From: UBA2031 sp037189985 | GTDB lineage: Bacteria > Pseudomonadota > Gammaproteobacteria > Pseudomonadales > Moraxellaceae | Assembly (NCBI GenBank): GCA_037189985.1 | Contig: JBBCJX010000018.1 | Span: forward strand, 62,001-126,000 | Length of the DNA stretch: 64,000 nt | Direction: 5' to 3' | Part shown: positions 33,563-42,594 of the stretch, in pieces | How positions within the stretch are numbered: position 1 is the stretch's first letter | Layout: each line of letters starts with the position of its first letter | The notes under the pieces: generated by a model | Seen by the model: the letters and a program-made list of their open reading frames with translations, nothing else | What the model was told of the DNA's origin: nothing | The model's database searches: none | Program-made: the position numbers and the translations under genes

Positions 33563-35398
33563 TCAACTTCCGCGACTGGCGCGCTTGCGTTCGTTTTCCG
33601 TGAGGTGCTTCTTGCGGATACGGATGCTCTGCGGGGTGACCTCGACCAGTTCATCGTCCTCGATGAACTCCAGAGCCTGTTCCAGCGTCATGCGGATAGG
33701 CGGGGACAGTGTCAGGGCTTCGTCGGTGCCCGCAGCGCGGATGTTGGTGAGCTGCTTGGCCTTGGTGGGATTGACCACCATGTCTTCGCCGCGTGCATTC
33801 TGCCCGACGATCATGCCCTCGTAGACTTCGGTCTGCGGGCCGATGAAGAGGCGGCCGCGATCCTGCAGCGTGAAAAGGGCATAGGCCAGCGCAGTACCGC
33901 CAGTCATGGAGACGAGCACACCGTTGTTGCGCTTTGCCACATCCCCCGATTTAACCGGGCCGTAGTTCTCGAAGCTGGAGGTCATGATGCCCGTGCCGGA
34001 GGTCAGCGTGAGGAATTCGGAGCGGAAACCGATGAGCCCGCGCGAAGGCACGATGGCGGTAATGCGCACGCGGCCCTTGCCGTCCAGCACCATGTCGGTC
34101 ATTTCGCCCTTGCGCAGGCCCATCTGTTCCATGATGGAGCCCTGATGCTGCTCTTCCACATCGAAGATCACGCTTTCGAAGGGCTCCTGCTTCACGCCGT
34201 CGATTTCCTTCATGATGACTTCGGGGCGTGACACGCCCAGTTCGTAACCTTCGCGGCGCATGCTTTCGATCAGCACGGAAAGATGCAGTTCGCCACGGCC
34301 GGACACCTTGAAGCGGTCGGGCGAGTCGGTGGGTTCGACGCGCAAGGCAACGTTGTGGATCAGTTCCTTTTCCAGGCGATCCTTGATGTTGCGGGAGGTG
34401 ACGAACTTGCCTTCGCGGCCGGCGAACGGAGAATTGTTCACCTGGAAGGTCATGCTGACGGTGGGTTCGTCCACGGAAAGCGGCGGCAGCGCTTCCACAT
34501 TCTGCGGGTCGCAGAGCGTGTCGGAAATTTGCAGGCCTTCCATGCCGGTGACGCAGACGATGTCGCCTGCGCCGGCTTCCGGCACTTCGACACGGGTCAG
34601 GCCGCTGTAGCCCATGATCTGCAGGATACGGCCGTTACGCTTCTTGCCTTCGCGATCAATGATGGCGACGTTGGTATTGGTCTTGACCTTGCCGCGCGCA
34701 ATGCGGCCCACGCCGATGACGCCAACATAGCTGTTGTAGTCCAGCGAAGAAATCTGCATCTGGAAAGGGCCGTTCACGTCGGCATCCGGCGGCGACACCT
34801 TGTCGACGATGGTTTCAAACAACGGGGTCATGTCGGGAGCAAGCTTGTCGAGCTCGAGACCGGCGATACCGTTGAGGCCGGAGCCGTAGACGATGGGGAA
34901 GTCGAGCTGCTCGTCAGTGGCGCCAAGCTTGTCGAAGAGGTCGAAAACCTGGTCGATCACCCAGTCCGGACGCGCGCTGGGGCGGTCCACCTTGTTGATG
35001 ACGACGATGGGCTTCAAGCCTTGGGCAAATGCCTTCATGGTGACGAAGCGTGTCTGCGGCATGGGGCCGTCGACAGCATCCACCAGCAGCAATACGCAGT
35101 CAACCATGGACAGCACGCGCTCCACTTCACCACCGAAGTCGGCGTGGCCCGGGGTGTCGACGATGTTGATGCTGTATTCGGTGCCGCTGCGCTTGTCCAG
35201 CCACTTGATGGCTGTGTTCTTGGCCAGAATGGTGATGCCGCGTTCCTTTTCCTGGTCGTTGGAGTCCATCACGCGTTCAATTTCGCCGGCGCGTTCGCCA
35301 AGCGTGCCGGATTGCTGCAGGAGCTTGTCGACCAGCGTGGTCTTGCCATGGTCGACGTGGGCGATGATGGCGATGTTGCGGATGTTCTGGATGGACAC
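33563..35398 (-). CDS. typA: Ribosome-associated GTPase TypA/BipA
   Basis: A 611-residue translational GTPase involved in ribosome assembly and stress or cold adaptation. G1 is AHVDHGKTT, G2/effector ERGITILAKNTAI, G3 DTPGHADFGGEVER and G4 NKVDR. EF-G-like domains II, III and V follow, with the BipA-specific C-terminal domain (RGEDMVVNPTKAKQLTNIRA). The likely start is GTG giving VSIQNIRNIAIIAH; in-frame codons upstream would add 45 unrelated residues. No strong ribosome-binding site is seen. Followed by a bidirectional terminator shared with metY. Confidence 0.95.
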   Translation of the reverse strand: MSIQNIRNIAIIAHVDHGKTTLVDKLLQQSGTLGERAGEIERVMDSNDQEKERGITILAKNTAIKWLDKRSGTEYSINIVDTPGHADFGGEVERVLSMVDCVLLLVDAVDGPMPQTRFVTMKAFAQGLKPIVVINKVDRPSARPDWVIDQVFDLFDKLGATDEQLDFPIVYGSGLNGIAGLELDKLAPDMTPLFETIVDKVSPPDADVNGPFQMQISSLDYNSYVGVIGVGRIARGKVKTNTNVAIIDREGKKRNGRILQIMGYSGLTRVEVPEAGAGDIVCVTGMEGLQISDTLCDPQNVEALPPLSVDEPTVSMTFQVNNSPFAGREGKFVTSRNIKDRLEKELIHNVALRVEPTDSPDRFKVSGRGELHLSVLIESMRREGYELGVSRPEVIMKEIDGVKQEPFESVIFDVEEQHQGSIMEQMGLRKGEMTDMVLDGKGRVRITAIVPSRGLIGFRSEFLTLTSGTGIMTSSFENYGPVKSGDVAKRNNGVLVSMTGGTALAYALFTLQDRGRLFIGPQTEVYEGMIVGQNARGEDMVVNPTKAKQLTNIRAAGTDEALTLSPPIRMTLEQALEFIEDDELVEVTPQSIRIRKKHLTENERKRASRGS

Positions 35399-35598
35399 GG
35401 GATGGCACCAGGTTGGCTGAAATTTGCACAGCGAGGCTGCGCGAGGGGCCGGGATTATACCGGAACACGCCCAAACCGCGAGCCTGCGTGAGACTTCACG
35501 GTTTTGGGCGGCTTGCCGGACTGCAGCTGTCATGCCTGCCTGCTAGCATCAGGTCAGCCATATGCGTGGCTCTTCATATCCGCTCAAGGAGGAAATCC

Positions 35599-36408
35599 AT
35601 GTCGAACCCCCCCGTTAATCCGTATCGTCCCCCTTCCGCTGCCGTGGCCGACATGCCTGTTGGCGGAGCGGCAACCCGCTATGCCGCGCCGGCGGCCCGG
35701 GTAGACGCTGGCCGAGGTGCCAGCTGGATAGGCGAAGGCTGGACCCTGTTCAAGGCGGCGCCTGTCATGTGGATCGTGGCGCTGATCCTGCTCTTTGCCA
35801 TCCAGTTCGTGCTGGGCCTGGTGCCCGTGCTGGGCAGCCTGGCCAGCATGTTGATCGGGCCTTTCTTCATGGTGGGTGTACTGGCATTCGCACAGAGGCT
35901 TGCTGATGGCGGCGATGCCGACCTTGGCCAGCTCTTTGTGGGCTTCAAGGAAAAGCAGGGCCCTTTGCTGGCCATCGCCGTACTGTACTTTGTGGCGATA
36001 GTGGTCATTTTTGCCGTCTGCGCGGGCGTGGCGTTCGGACTGCTGGGAGGCGCCAGCCTTTTCAGCATGGAGGACCCCGAGCAAGCCATCGGTGCATTGC
36101 TGGCCGGTGCTGCCGGCTTGTCCGTGCTCCTGCTCTTCCTGCTGGCCTTTGCCCTGATCCTGCTGGTGGCCGCCGCCTACTGGTTTGCACCGGGTCTGGT
36201 GTTCTATGCCGATCTGGGTGCCGTCGAGGCGCTTAAGCAGAGCTTTGCCGGTGTACTGCGCAACTGGCTGCCCTTTCTGGTCTACGGCATCGTCAGTTTT
36301 GTGGTGATGATTGCGGGAACGGTTGCCCTGCTGATCGGCTTGCTGGTTGCCCTGCCTGTGCTGATGGCGTCCTACCACTCCAGCTTCAAGGACTTGTTCG
36401 GCAAATAA
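35599..36408 (+). CDS. BPSS1780-like multi-pass membrane protein
   Basis: A 269-residue inner-membrane protein of unknown function. A Pro-rich N-terminus (MSNPPVNPYRPPSAAVAD) is followed by five or six hydrophobic helices, beginning with PVMWIVALILLFAIQFVLGL. The pattern WIGEGWTLFKAAPVMW is typical of BPSS1780-family proteins. It has a strong AAGGAGG site and its own terminator, so it is probably monocistronic. No enzymatic motif is seen. Confidence 0.85.
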   Translation: MSNPPVNPYRPPSAAVADMPVGGAATRYAAPAARVDAGRGASWIGEGWTLFKAAPVMWIVALILLFAIQFVLGLVPVLGSLASMLIGPFFMVGVLAFAQRLADGGDADLGQLFVGFKEKQGPLLAIAVLYFVAIVVIFAVCAGVAFGLLGGASLFSMEDPEQAIGALLAGAAGLSVLLLFLLAFALILLVAAAYWFAPGLVFYADLGAVEALKQSFAGVLRNWLPFLVYGIVSFVVMIAGTVALLIGLLVALPVLMASYHSSFKDLFGK

Positions 36409-36432
36409 ACGCTGATGCTGGGTTGCAGATAA

Positions 36433-36464
36433 AACAAAGGCCGCTGATGCGGCCTTTGTTTTTT
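36433..36464. terminator. Bidirectional terminator
   Basis: AACAAAGGCCGC-TGAT-GCGGCCTTTGTT, a perfect 12-bp stem followed by TTTT. It lies between the convergent membrane protein gene and the OmpA-like gene and can serve both. Confidence 0.93.
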
Positions 36465-36487
36465 GATGCAGGTTTCAGGGCAAGAGC

Positions 36488-37669
36488 TTACTTCTTGCGC
36501 TGTACCTTGGTGGCTTCGCCGCTGAGGATGGCGATCACGCGACGGTTCTTGGCGCGGCCATCGGCAGTGGCGTTGTCAGCCAGGGGCTGGCTGGAGCCGT
36601 AGCCATTGGCGGTCACCTGGCTGGCGGCGATACCAAACTCTTCAACCAGCACGCGGGCCACTGCATCGGCACGCTCCTGAGAGAGCTTGTCGTTCAGTGC
36701 TTTCTTGCCGCTGGAGTCGGTGTGACCCTGGATTTCCACGTGGGTGTTGTTGTACTGCTTGATGAAGGCAGCCAGTTCACCGATTTCAGCCTTGTACTCA
36801 GCCTTCACCACGGACTTGCCGGAGTCGAAGTTGACAGAAAGCTGCTTGCTGACGGCTTCGGTCAGTGTCTTGGGGCAACCCGTTGTGTCCACCACGATGT
36901 TGGTTGCAGTGCCGGGGCACTTGTCGAGGTAGTCAGGCACGCCGTCCTTGTCGCTGTCCAGCGGGCAGCCATCCTGGTTGACCTGGACACCGGCCGGTGT
37001 GTTCGGGCACTTGTCCTGGCCATCGGGTACGCCGTCACCGTCAGTGTCGGCGACAACGGCAACCACTTCTTCCACCACCACGACAGCAGCAGGCTCTTCA
37101 GCCACCGGCTCCGGCGCTGGCGTGGGCTCGTTCGTCACACGGGAAGAGGCGCCGGAGAACTCCAGGCCGACCAGTGCAAGGATGTCGTTGTTTTCGGTGT
37201 TGAAGTTGTAGACGTCACGGACTTCGGTACGCAGGGCAACGTAGTCATTGAAGCGGGTGAATGCACCCAAGGCGGCATTGGCGAAGGTGCCCTTGTCGAC
37301 ATCGGCGCCCGGTGCCTTGAAGTTCTGCTGGCCACCACCGAGGAGGATGTAGGGCGAGAAACGACCTTCGGCATTGAAGGCGTAGTAGCCGTCCAGGCTC
37401 ACGCGGCTGTCACGGATCTCCGGGCTGCCGGCCACATCGATCTCACTGCGGGTGCGGCCATACAGAGCTTCGATACCGAAGGCAGGTGTAAAACGGTAGC
37501 CCAGTCCGAGGGCATAACCGACTTCATCCTTGACTTCAGGAGGATTGGTGCCGAGCTTGTCTTCATCAAAGAAATGGTATGTCGCGAACGGGGTGAAGGT
37601 CACCTCGGCATGAGCCACCACTGCCAAAGGGGCCAGCAGCAGGGCAAGTGCGGTACGGGTAAGTTTCAT
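36488..37669 (-). CDS. OmpA-family outer membrane protein with TSP3 repeats
   Basis: A 393-residue porin-like protein. Signal peptide about 1-21 (LALLLAPLAVVAHA), then an eight-stranded beta-barrel to about 180, a Pro/Glu/Val-rich linker (AAVVVVEEVVAVVADTDGDG), two thrombospondin type-3 repeats (DTDGDGVPDGQDKC and DSDKDGVPDYLDKC) that bind Ca2+ in other proteins, and a C-terminal OmpA domain that grips peptidoglycan (VEIQGHTDSSGKKALNDKLS, AKNRR). The layout is like Pseudomonas OprF. The start is backed by AGGAGGAAG. Divergent to hslO. Confidence 0.92.
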   Translation of the reverse strand: MKLTRTALALLLAPLAVVAHAEVTFTPFATYHFFDEDKLGTNPPEVKDEVGYALGLGYRFTPAFGIEALYGRTRSEIDVAGSPEIRDSRVSLDGYYAFNAEGRFSPYILLGGGQQNFKAPGADVDKGTFANAALGAFTRFNDYVALRTEVRDVYNFNTENNDILALVGLEFSGASSRVTNEPTPAPEPVAEEPAAVVVVEEVVAVVADTDGDGVPDGQDKCPNTPAGVQVNQDGCPLDSDKDGVPDYLDKCPGTATNIVVDTTGCPKTLTEAVSKQLSVNFDSGKSVVKAEYKAEIGELAAFIKQYNNTHVEIQGHTDSSGKKALNDKLSQERADAVARVLVEEFGIAASQVTANGYGSSQPLADNATADGRAKNRRVIAILSGEATKVQRKK

Positions 37670-37916
37670 AGGGGCTTCCTCCTGGAAGAGATCCATGTAT
37701 CGACAGTAGCAAGCCTAGATGTAAAGCCAAGGCTGGCAAGCCTGCAAGATAAGGGCATGAACTACGGAGACTTGCGTCCCATCTCGCATTGGGGGCGAAA
37801 GCTAAGGGCGACTTTGTTCAGGGTCAAGATGATTTTGGTGCATGGCCGACGGGGCTGTTTGCCAGAAACCACGAGTCAGGGCCGTGATAAACTGCCTGCC
37901 CATCCGGAGATTCTGC

Positions 37917-38792
37917 ATGAGCGACTTTATCCAGCGTTTTCACTTCAGCGACAGTCCGGTGCGCGGAGAGTTCGTGCAACTGGCTGACAGTGTGGAGGCC
38001 GTACTGGAGCGGCATGTCTATCCTCCGCGCGTTGCCACCCTTCTTGCCGAGGCGCTGGCTGCCTGTTCCCTGCTTGCCAGCACGCTCAAATTCGAAGGTT
38101 CCCTGATCCTGCAGGTGCGTGGTGATGGTCCACTGGAGACACTGATGGTGGAGTGCAATCACCGCCAGGAACTTCGCGGTATTGCACAGGTGGCGGATAG
38201 CTGGACAGAGGCTGCTGCTGAGTTGCCGCTCTCCGAGCTTTTTGGCAGCGGGCAGCTTGCCATCACCATCGATCCGGAAAACGGTCAGCGTTACCAGGGT
38301 ATCGTGCCGCTGGACAGTGACAGTCTTGCCACCTGTCTCGAGCATTATTTCGAGCAGTCGGAGCAGTTGCCGACACGGATATGGCTGGCCGCCAGTGACG
38401 AGGCAGCAGCTGGTCTCTTGTTGCAGGTATTGCCGGGACATGACCAAGGAGAGGATGCCGATATCTGGCCCCGCCTCTGCCAGCTCACCGCAACCGTGAC
38501 GCCGGAAGAAATGCTGGAGCTTTCTTCCTCCGAGCTTCTCTATCGTCTCTACCACGAGGAAACCGTGGAACTGCATACCGCAGAAGCGGCCCGATTTTTC
38601 TGCAATTGTTCTCGCGAGCGCACCGAGCAGGTTCTGCTTTCACTGGGAGAGGTGGAATTGCGTGACATCATTGCCGAGCAGGGGGCCATCGACATCAGCT
38701 GCCAGTTCTGCAACCAGGACTACCGTTTTGATCCCATCGATGTGGAGCAGCTTCTGCGTGGAGGGTCAGGCGGTTCGCACCAGCTGCATTGA
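37917..38792 (+). CDS. hslO: Redox-regulated chaperone Hsp33
   Basis: A 291-residue cytoplasmic holdase activated by oxidation plus heat. The C-terminal zinc switch has Cys229 and Cys231 (FFCNCSRE) and Cys262 and Cys265 (SCQFCNQDY). The N-terminal domain carries FHFSDSPVRGEFVQL and SLILQVRGDGPLETLMVEC. The start has GGAGA upstream. Its neighbours envZ/ompR lie as in Pseudomonas (PA5193 near PA5199-5200). Confidence 0.96.
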   Translation: MSDFIQRFHFSDSPVRGEFVQLADSVEAVLERHVYPPRVATLLAEALAACSLLASTLKFEGSLILQVRGDGPLETLMVECNHRQELRGIAQVADSWTEAAAELPLSELFGSGQLAITIDPENGQRYQGIVPLDSDSLATCLEHYFEQSEQLPTRIWLAASDEAAAGLLLQVLPGHDQGEDADIWPRLCQLTATVTPEEMLELSSSELLYRLYHEETVELHTAEAARFFCNCSRERTEQVLLSLGEVELRDIIAEQGAIDISCQFCNQDYRFDPIDVEQLLRGGSGGSHQLH

Positions 38793-38816
38793 GGGTGGTT
38801 TGCCTTGACGAAAAAG

Positions 38817-38842
38817 AAAAGCCGGCAGGATGCCGGCTTTTT
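38817..38842. terminator. Bidirectional terminator between hslO and envZ
   Basis: AAAAGCCGGCA-GGA-TGCCGGCTTTTT, a perfect stem with flanking A and T tracts, between the convergent hslO and envZ genes. Confidence 0.92.
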
Positions 38843-38863
38843 CATGTCTTGCGAGCAAGAGCT

Positions 38864-40210
38864 TTACGCTTTTCCCGGGCGCTTGTTCAGGGGCAGGGTG
38901 ATTTTCACGATCAGCCCGCCTTCCGGGTGGTTGTTGATGCTGAGATGGCCGTTATGCATTTTCACGATGCGCGCCACAATGGCCAATCCCAGTCCCGAGC
39001 CCAGGGACGTGCGGGCACTTTCTCCGCGTGTGAAAGGCTGCAGGAGCTTTGGCAGTTCGGCTTCGTCAATGCCGGGGCCATGGTCACGCACCAGCAGCAC
39101 GACCGAGCTTTCTTCAGGATGGTGTGTCGTACTGACATGCAGGGGCGCGCCACCGTAACGCAGGGCATTGCTGATCAGGTTGTCCAGCAGGCGCTTGAGT
39201 GACAGGCGCTTCATGGGCATGTCGGGCAGTATCCCGGGCTCGAAGGTGATTTCGCCCTGCGGCGCGAATTGCGCCACGATTTCTGAGATCAGCAGGTTGA
39301 GGTTGGCTGTCTCGACGCGCTCATCCGAACCATCGCGCATATAGGCAATGAACTGGTCCAGGATGGCATCCATGTCTTCTATGTCCAGCACCATGCCTTC
39401 CGACAGTTCTTTTTCCTTCATCATTTCAGCAGTCAGGCGCAATCGCGTCAGCGGTGTGCGCAAGTCGTGCGATATGCCTGCCAGCATGAAGGCGCGTTCG
39501 CGCGCGCCTTGCTGGATTTCATGTGTCATCTGGTTGAAGGCGCGGTTGACCGCACGGATTTCCGTGGGGCCGGTACGCGTGGCCAGCGTGGCGGCATGCT
39601 GGCCCTTGCCGACACGCAAGGCCGCAAGTTGCAGACGCTTGAGCGGCCGGTTGAGCTGGCGCACGAGGATAACGATGGCGATCACCGCCAGGATCGGTAC
39701 ACCGATCAGCCAGGCGATGATGATGTAGGGGTTGTACTGGGCAAAGAAGAGCAGGGGCTCACGTATCCACACATCCTTCATGGAGGGGACATTGATCCAG
39801 AGCACCGGGTTTGGCTTGAACTTGAAGTAGACATCCACCTGCTCGTTCAGTTCCTGGTTGAGCTGGTTCTGGAAGATGTCGGTGAAGACTTCCACAAAGG
39901 GTTTGTCGATCACATTGGGGAAGTGCTGGGGGTCACGCACGATCTCCATGCCGGTCGAGGATTTGACCCACCGCGAGATGTCCATCATCTCCGAGGCGCC
40001 GGGTACGGCATGCTCCGCGTCACGCAGTACCTTGATGTGAGCAGCCGTGTAATGTGCATGCTGGCGGAATTCCGGCACGTAAAGATTGGTCCAGAAAAAA
40101 ATCACGGACAGGTACTGGCTGACCAGCACGACAATCCCGATGACGAGGGTGGTGCGCCAGACGGCAGAGCGGGGCTTCAGGCGGTTGAGCAGTTTGTTGT
40201 AGCGAATCAC
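38864..40210 (-). CDS. envZ: Osmosensor histidine kinase EnvZ (AmgS-like)
   Basis: A 448-residue inner-membrane sensor kinase. Membrane helices lie at about 20-40 and 162-183, enclosing a periplasmic domain. HAMP follows (about 185-238), then the DHp helix with phosphorylated His248 in GISHDLRTPLTRLRL and the ATPase with N box (RLLDNLISNALRYGG), G1 (DHGPGI) and G2 (GSGLGLAIVARI). It partners with OmpR, which lies 83 bases upstream in the same transcript. In P. aeruginosa the equivalent pair AmgRS responds to envelope stress and aminoglycosides rather than to osmolarity alone. Confidence 0.95.
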   Translation of the reverse strand: MIRYNKLLNRLKPRSAVWRTTLVIGIVVLVSQYLSVIFFWTNLYVPEFRQHAHYTAAHIKVLRDAEHAVPGASEMMDISRWVKSSTGMEIVRDPQHFPNVIDKPFVEVFTDIFQNQLNQELNEQVDVYFKFKPNPVLWINVPSMKDVWIREPLLFFAQYNPYIIIAWLIGVPILAVIAIVILVRQLNRPLKRLQLAALRVGKGQHAATLATRTGPTEIRAVNRAFNQMTHEIQQGARERAFMLAGISHDLRTPLTRLRLTAEMMKEKELSEGMVLDIEDMDAILDQFIAYMRDGSDERVETANLNLLISEIVAQFAPQGEITFEPGILPDMPMKRLSLKRLLDNLISNALRYGGAPLHVSTTHHPEESSVVLLVRDHGPGIDEAELPKLLQPFTRGESARTSLGSGLGLAIVARIVKMHNGHLSINNHPEGGLIVKITLPLNKRPGKA

Positions 40211-40293
40211 GATGCAGACTCTTTGAAAGCAGTGGCCTGACTTCAGCGTCAGGCTTCTGGAAAACTTGGAACGGCGCAGTGGCTCACGGCGGA

Positions 40294-41049
40294 TCAGCTG
40301 TCGCCATCGGGAACGAAGACATAGCCGATGCCCCAGACGGTTTGTATGTAGCGTGACTTGGCCGGATTTTCTTCGACCAGACGCCGCAGGCGTGAAACCT
40401 GTACGTCAATAGAGCGCTCCATGGCACCCCACTCTCGCCCGCGTGCAAGATTCATCAGCTTGTCGCGTGTCAGCGGCTCGCGGGGGTGTTGCACCAACGC
40501 CTTCAGTACAGCGAATTCGCCGGTAGTGAGCGGCACATCGGTGCCGTCTTTCAGTAACTGTCGGGTGGAGAGGTCCAGTTCCCAAGGGCCGAACTTCACC
40601 TTCTCGGCCACCTGCGAGGGAGCGCCGGGCAGTTCGCGCTGCTGGCGGCGCAGCACGGCCTTGATGCGGGCCATCAACTCCTGCGGATTGAAGGGCTTGG
40701 GCAGGTAGTCGTCGGCGCCGGCTTCCAGGCCGGAGATGCGGTCGGAGTCCGAGCCCTTGGCCGTGAGCATGATGATGGGCAGGTTGTTGCCGGCTTCACG
40801 CAGGCGGCGGCAGATGGCCATGCCGTCTTCGCCGGGCAGCATCAGGTCCAGCACCATGAGGGCGAAAAGCTCGCGGCCCAGCAGGCGGTCCATCTGCACG
40901 GCATCGGGCACGGCACGCACGCTGTAGCCTTGGTCTTCCAGGAAGCGTTGCAGCAGGTTGCGCAGGCGCACGTCGTCGTCCACGACCAGGATGCGGGTCT
41001 GGCTGCCGTCACTGGCAACGTCGGGCTTGGTGTCGACAGGTGTTTCCAT
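40294..41049 (-). CDS. ompR: Response regulator OmpR (AmgR-like)
   Basis: A 251-residue winged-helix response regulator. The receiver has acidic residues DDD at 24-26 and the phosphorylated Asp68 in LMVLDLMLPGEDG; the conserved Lys lies in DDYLPKPFNP. The DNA-binding domain follows (VPLTTGEFAVLKALVQHPRE; WGAMERSIDVQVSRLRR). The likely start is METPVDTKPD; an ATG 30 bases upstream is in frame, and no strong ribosome-binding site is visible. Upstream of envZ on the same strand. Confidence 0.95.
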   Translation of the reverse strand: METPVDTKPDVASDGSQTRILVVDDDVRLRNLLQRFLEDQGYSVRAVPDAVQMDRLLGRELFALMVLDLMLPGEDGMAICRRLREAGNNLPIIMLTAKGSDSDRISGLEAGADDYLPKPFNPQELMARIKAVLRRQQRELPGAPSQVAEKVKFGPWELDLSTRQLLKDGTDVPLTTGEFAVLKALVQHPREPLTRDKLMNLARGREWGAMERSIDVQVSRLRRLVEENPAKSRYIQTVWGIGYVFVPDGDS

Positions 41050-41127
41050 GGTGTCAGGCCGTCGAAAAGGATGCCGCATGGTAAGGGAAGCGGCAGGCAA
41101 GTATCCATGGGGCCGGCAAGAGCACCC

Positions 41128-42435
41128 TCACGGCAGGAACTGCCATGCCAGCCCGGCCAGGGCACAGCCCGCCAGCAGCCTGGGAATGCTGATCCCGAAT
41201 CGCAACAGCGCCAGCAGGGCCAAAAGGGCGATGGCCAGCGCGGCGAGGTCAGGACTGCCGGCGGGCCTGCCATCCGGCCAGACCGTGTGCAGCGCAAAGA
41301 AGAAGGCCAGGTTGAGGATGACGCCGACGACCGCTGCCGTGACGGCGGTCAGCGGGGCCTGTAGCCGCAAGGTTTCATGGGTGGCCTCTACCAGCGGACC
41401 GCCTGCCAGGATGAACAGGAATGAAGGCAGGAAGGTAAAGAAGGTGGCAGTCACGGCGGCAACAATGGCCAGTACGGGGCCTTCACCCCAGCCGGCCACA
41501 AAGCCCACAAAGGCTACGATCATGATGAGCGGGCCCGGGGTGGCTTCGCCCAGTGCCAGCCCGTCCATCATCTGGGCTGCGCTGAGCCAGCCGTAATGGC
41601 CAACAGCAGACTGGAAGACATAGGGCAGCACGGCATAGGCCCCGCCGATGGTCAGCAGGGCGGCTTGTGTGAAGAACAGGGCAATGCGGGAGAGCAGGCC
41701 GGGGCCACCTTCGGCCATATAAAGGAGCGCCAGCACCCCACCACCCAGTGCCAGACCGGCCAAGATTACTTGCAGCAAACGCCTGCGGCTGGGGAGGGCA
41801 TGGGCAGGTGTGGGCGTGTTGTCGTCAATCAGTGCAGGTAGGTGCCTCGCCGTTGTGCCTGCCTGTGTGGAGGTTGTCCGAAAAAGGTCTGGCCGATAAT
41901 GGCTTGCTATTGCTCCCAGGGCGGCGGCACCCAGCAGGATGGCCGGGAAAGGCAGGTGCAGTACGGTCAGTCCCAAGAAAGCCGATACGGCCAGAGCCCA
42001 CAGCCAGCCGTTTTTCAGTACTCGCTGGCCGATGCGCCATGCAGCCGCCAGTACGATGGCGACCACCGCAGGTTTGATACCCCAGAGTATGGCGGCCAGT
42101 GCCGGCAGATGGCCAAAGGCCAGGTAAAGCCAGGCCAGCCCCATGAGGATGAGCAGCGAGGGCAGCACGAAGAGCAGCCCGGCCATGATGCCGCCCCGGG
42201 TGCCGTGCAGGAGCCATCCCATATAGGTGGCGAGTTGCTGTGCCTCAGGTCCGGGCAGGACCATGCAGTAGTTGAGGGCATGCAGGAAACGCTTCTCGGA
42301 AATCCAGCGGCGCTTTTCCACCAGTTCGCTGTGCATGATGGCAATCTGCCCGGCCGGGCCGCCAAAGCTGATCCAGCCCAGCTTCCACCAGAAAAGGAGC
42401 GCGTCGCGAAAAGGCAGCGGTGAAGGCGAGGACAT
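41128..42435 (-). CDS. chrA: Chromate transporter ChrA (two-domain CHR)
   Basis: A 435-residue multi-pass inner-membrane protein with two CHR domains in tandem. The first has FWWKLGWISFGGPAGQIAIM and VLPGPEAQQLATYMGW; the second has FFTQAALLTIGGAYAVLPYV and GLALGEATPGPLIMIVAFV. This is the long-chain type that exports chromate with proton exchange. It lies between ompR and tex, genes that adjoin in Pseudomonas, so it looks like an insertion into a conserved neighbourhood. No ribosome-binding site is clear; divergent to tex. Confidence 0.92.
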   Translation of the reverse strand: MSSPSPLPFRDALLFWWKLGWISFGGPAGQIAIMHSELVEKRRWISEKRFLHALNYCMVLPGPEAQQLATYMGWLLHGTRGGIMAGLLFVLPSLLILMGLAWLYLAFGHLPALAAILWGIKPAVVAIVLAAAWRIGQRVLKNGWLWALAVSAFLGLTVLHLPFPAILLGAAALGAIASHYRPDLFRTTSTQAGTTARHLPALIDDNTPTPAHALPSRRRLLQVILAGLALGGGVLALLYMAEGGPGLLSRIALFFTQAALLTIGGAYAVLPYVFQSAVGHYGWLSAAQMMDGLALGEATPGPLIMIVAFVGFVAGWGEGPVLAIVAAVTATFFTFLPSFLFILAGGPLVEATHETLRLQAPLTAVTAAVVGVILNLAFFFALHTVWPDGRPAGSPDLAALAIALLALLALLRFGISIPRLLAGCALAGLAWQFLP

Positions 42436-42594
42436 GGGTACTGTGCTGGCAACATCAGGTGAGATGCACGCTACTACAGGCCGGTGTCACAAACAGCGTT
42501 CCAGCATGACCGCTTCATGAATTTCAAGACTGCCGGGCAGGTTGGGTGGCCGATATGATGCCGCCCTTTCGTGGTTGTCAGAGGAGTTGTCGTC

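Noticed and set aside
33399..35398. Long N-terminal extensions of typA and several other genes considered as real
   Set aside because: For typA, the RND pump, its adaptor, tetR, opgH, opgC, asmA, the FKBP and others, the extra codons have no similarity to the families and better starts (Shine-Dalgarno sites, overlaps or signal peptides) lie inside.
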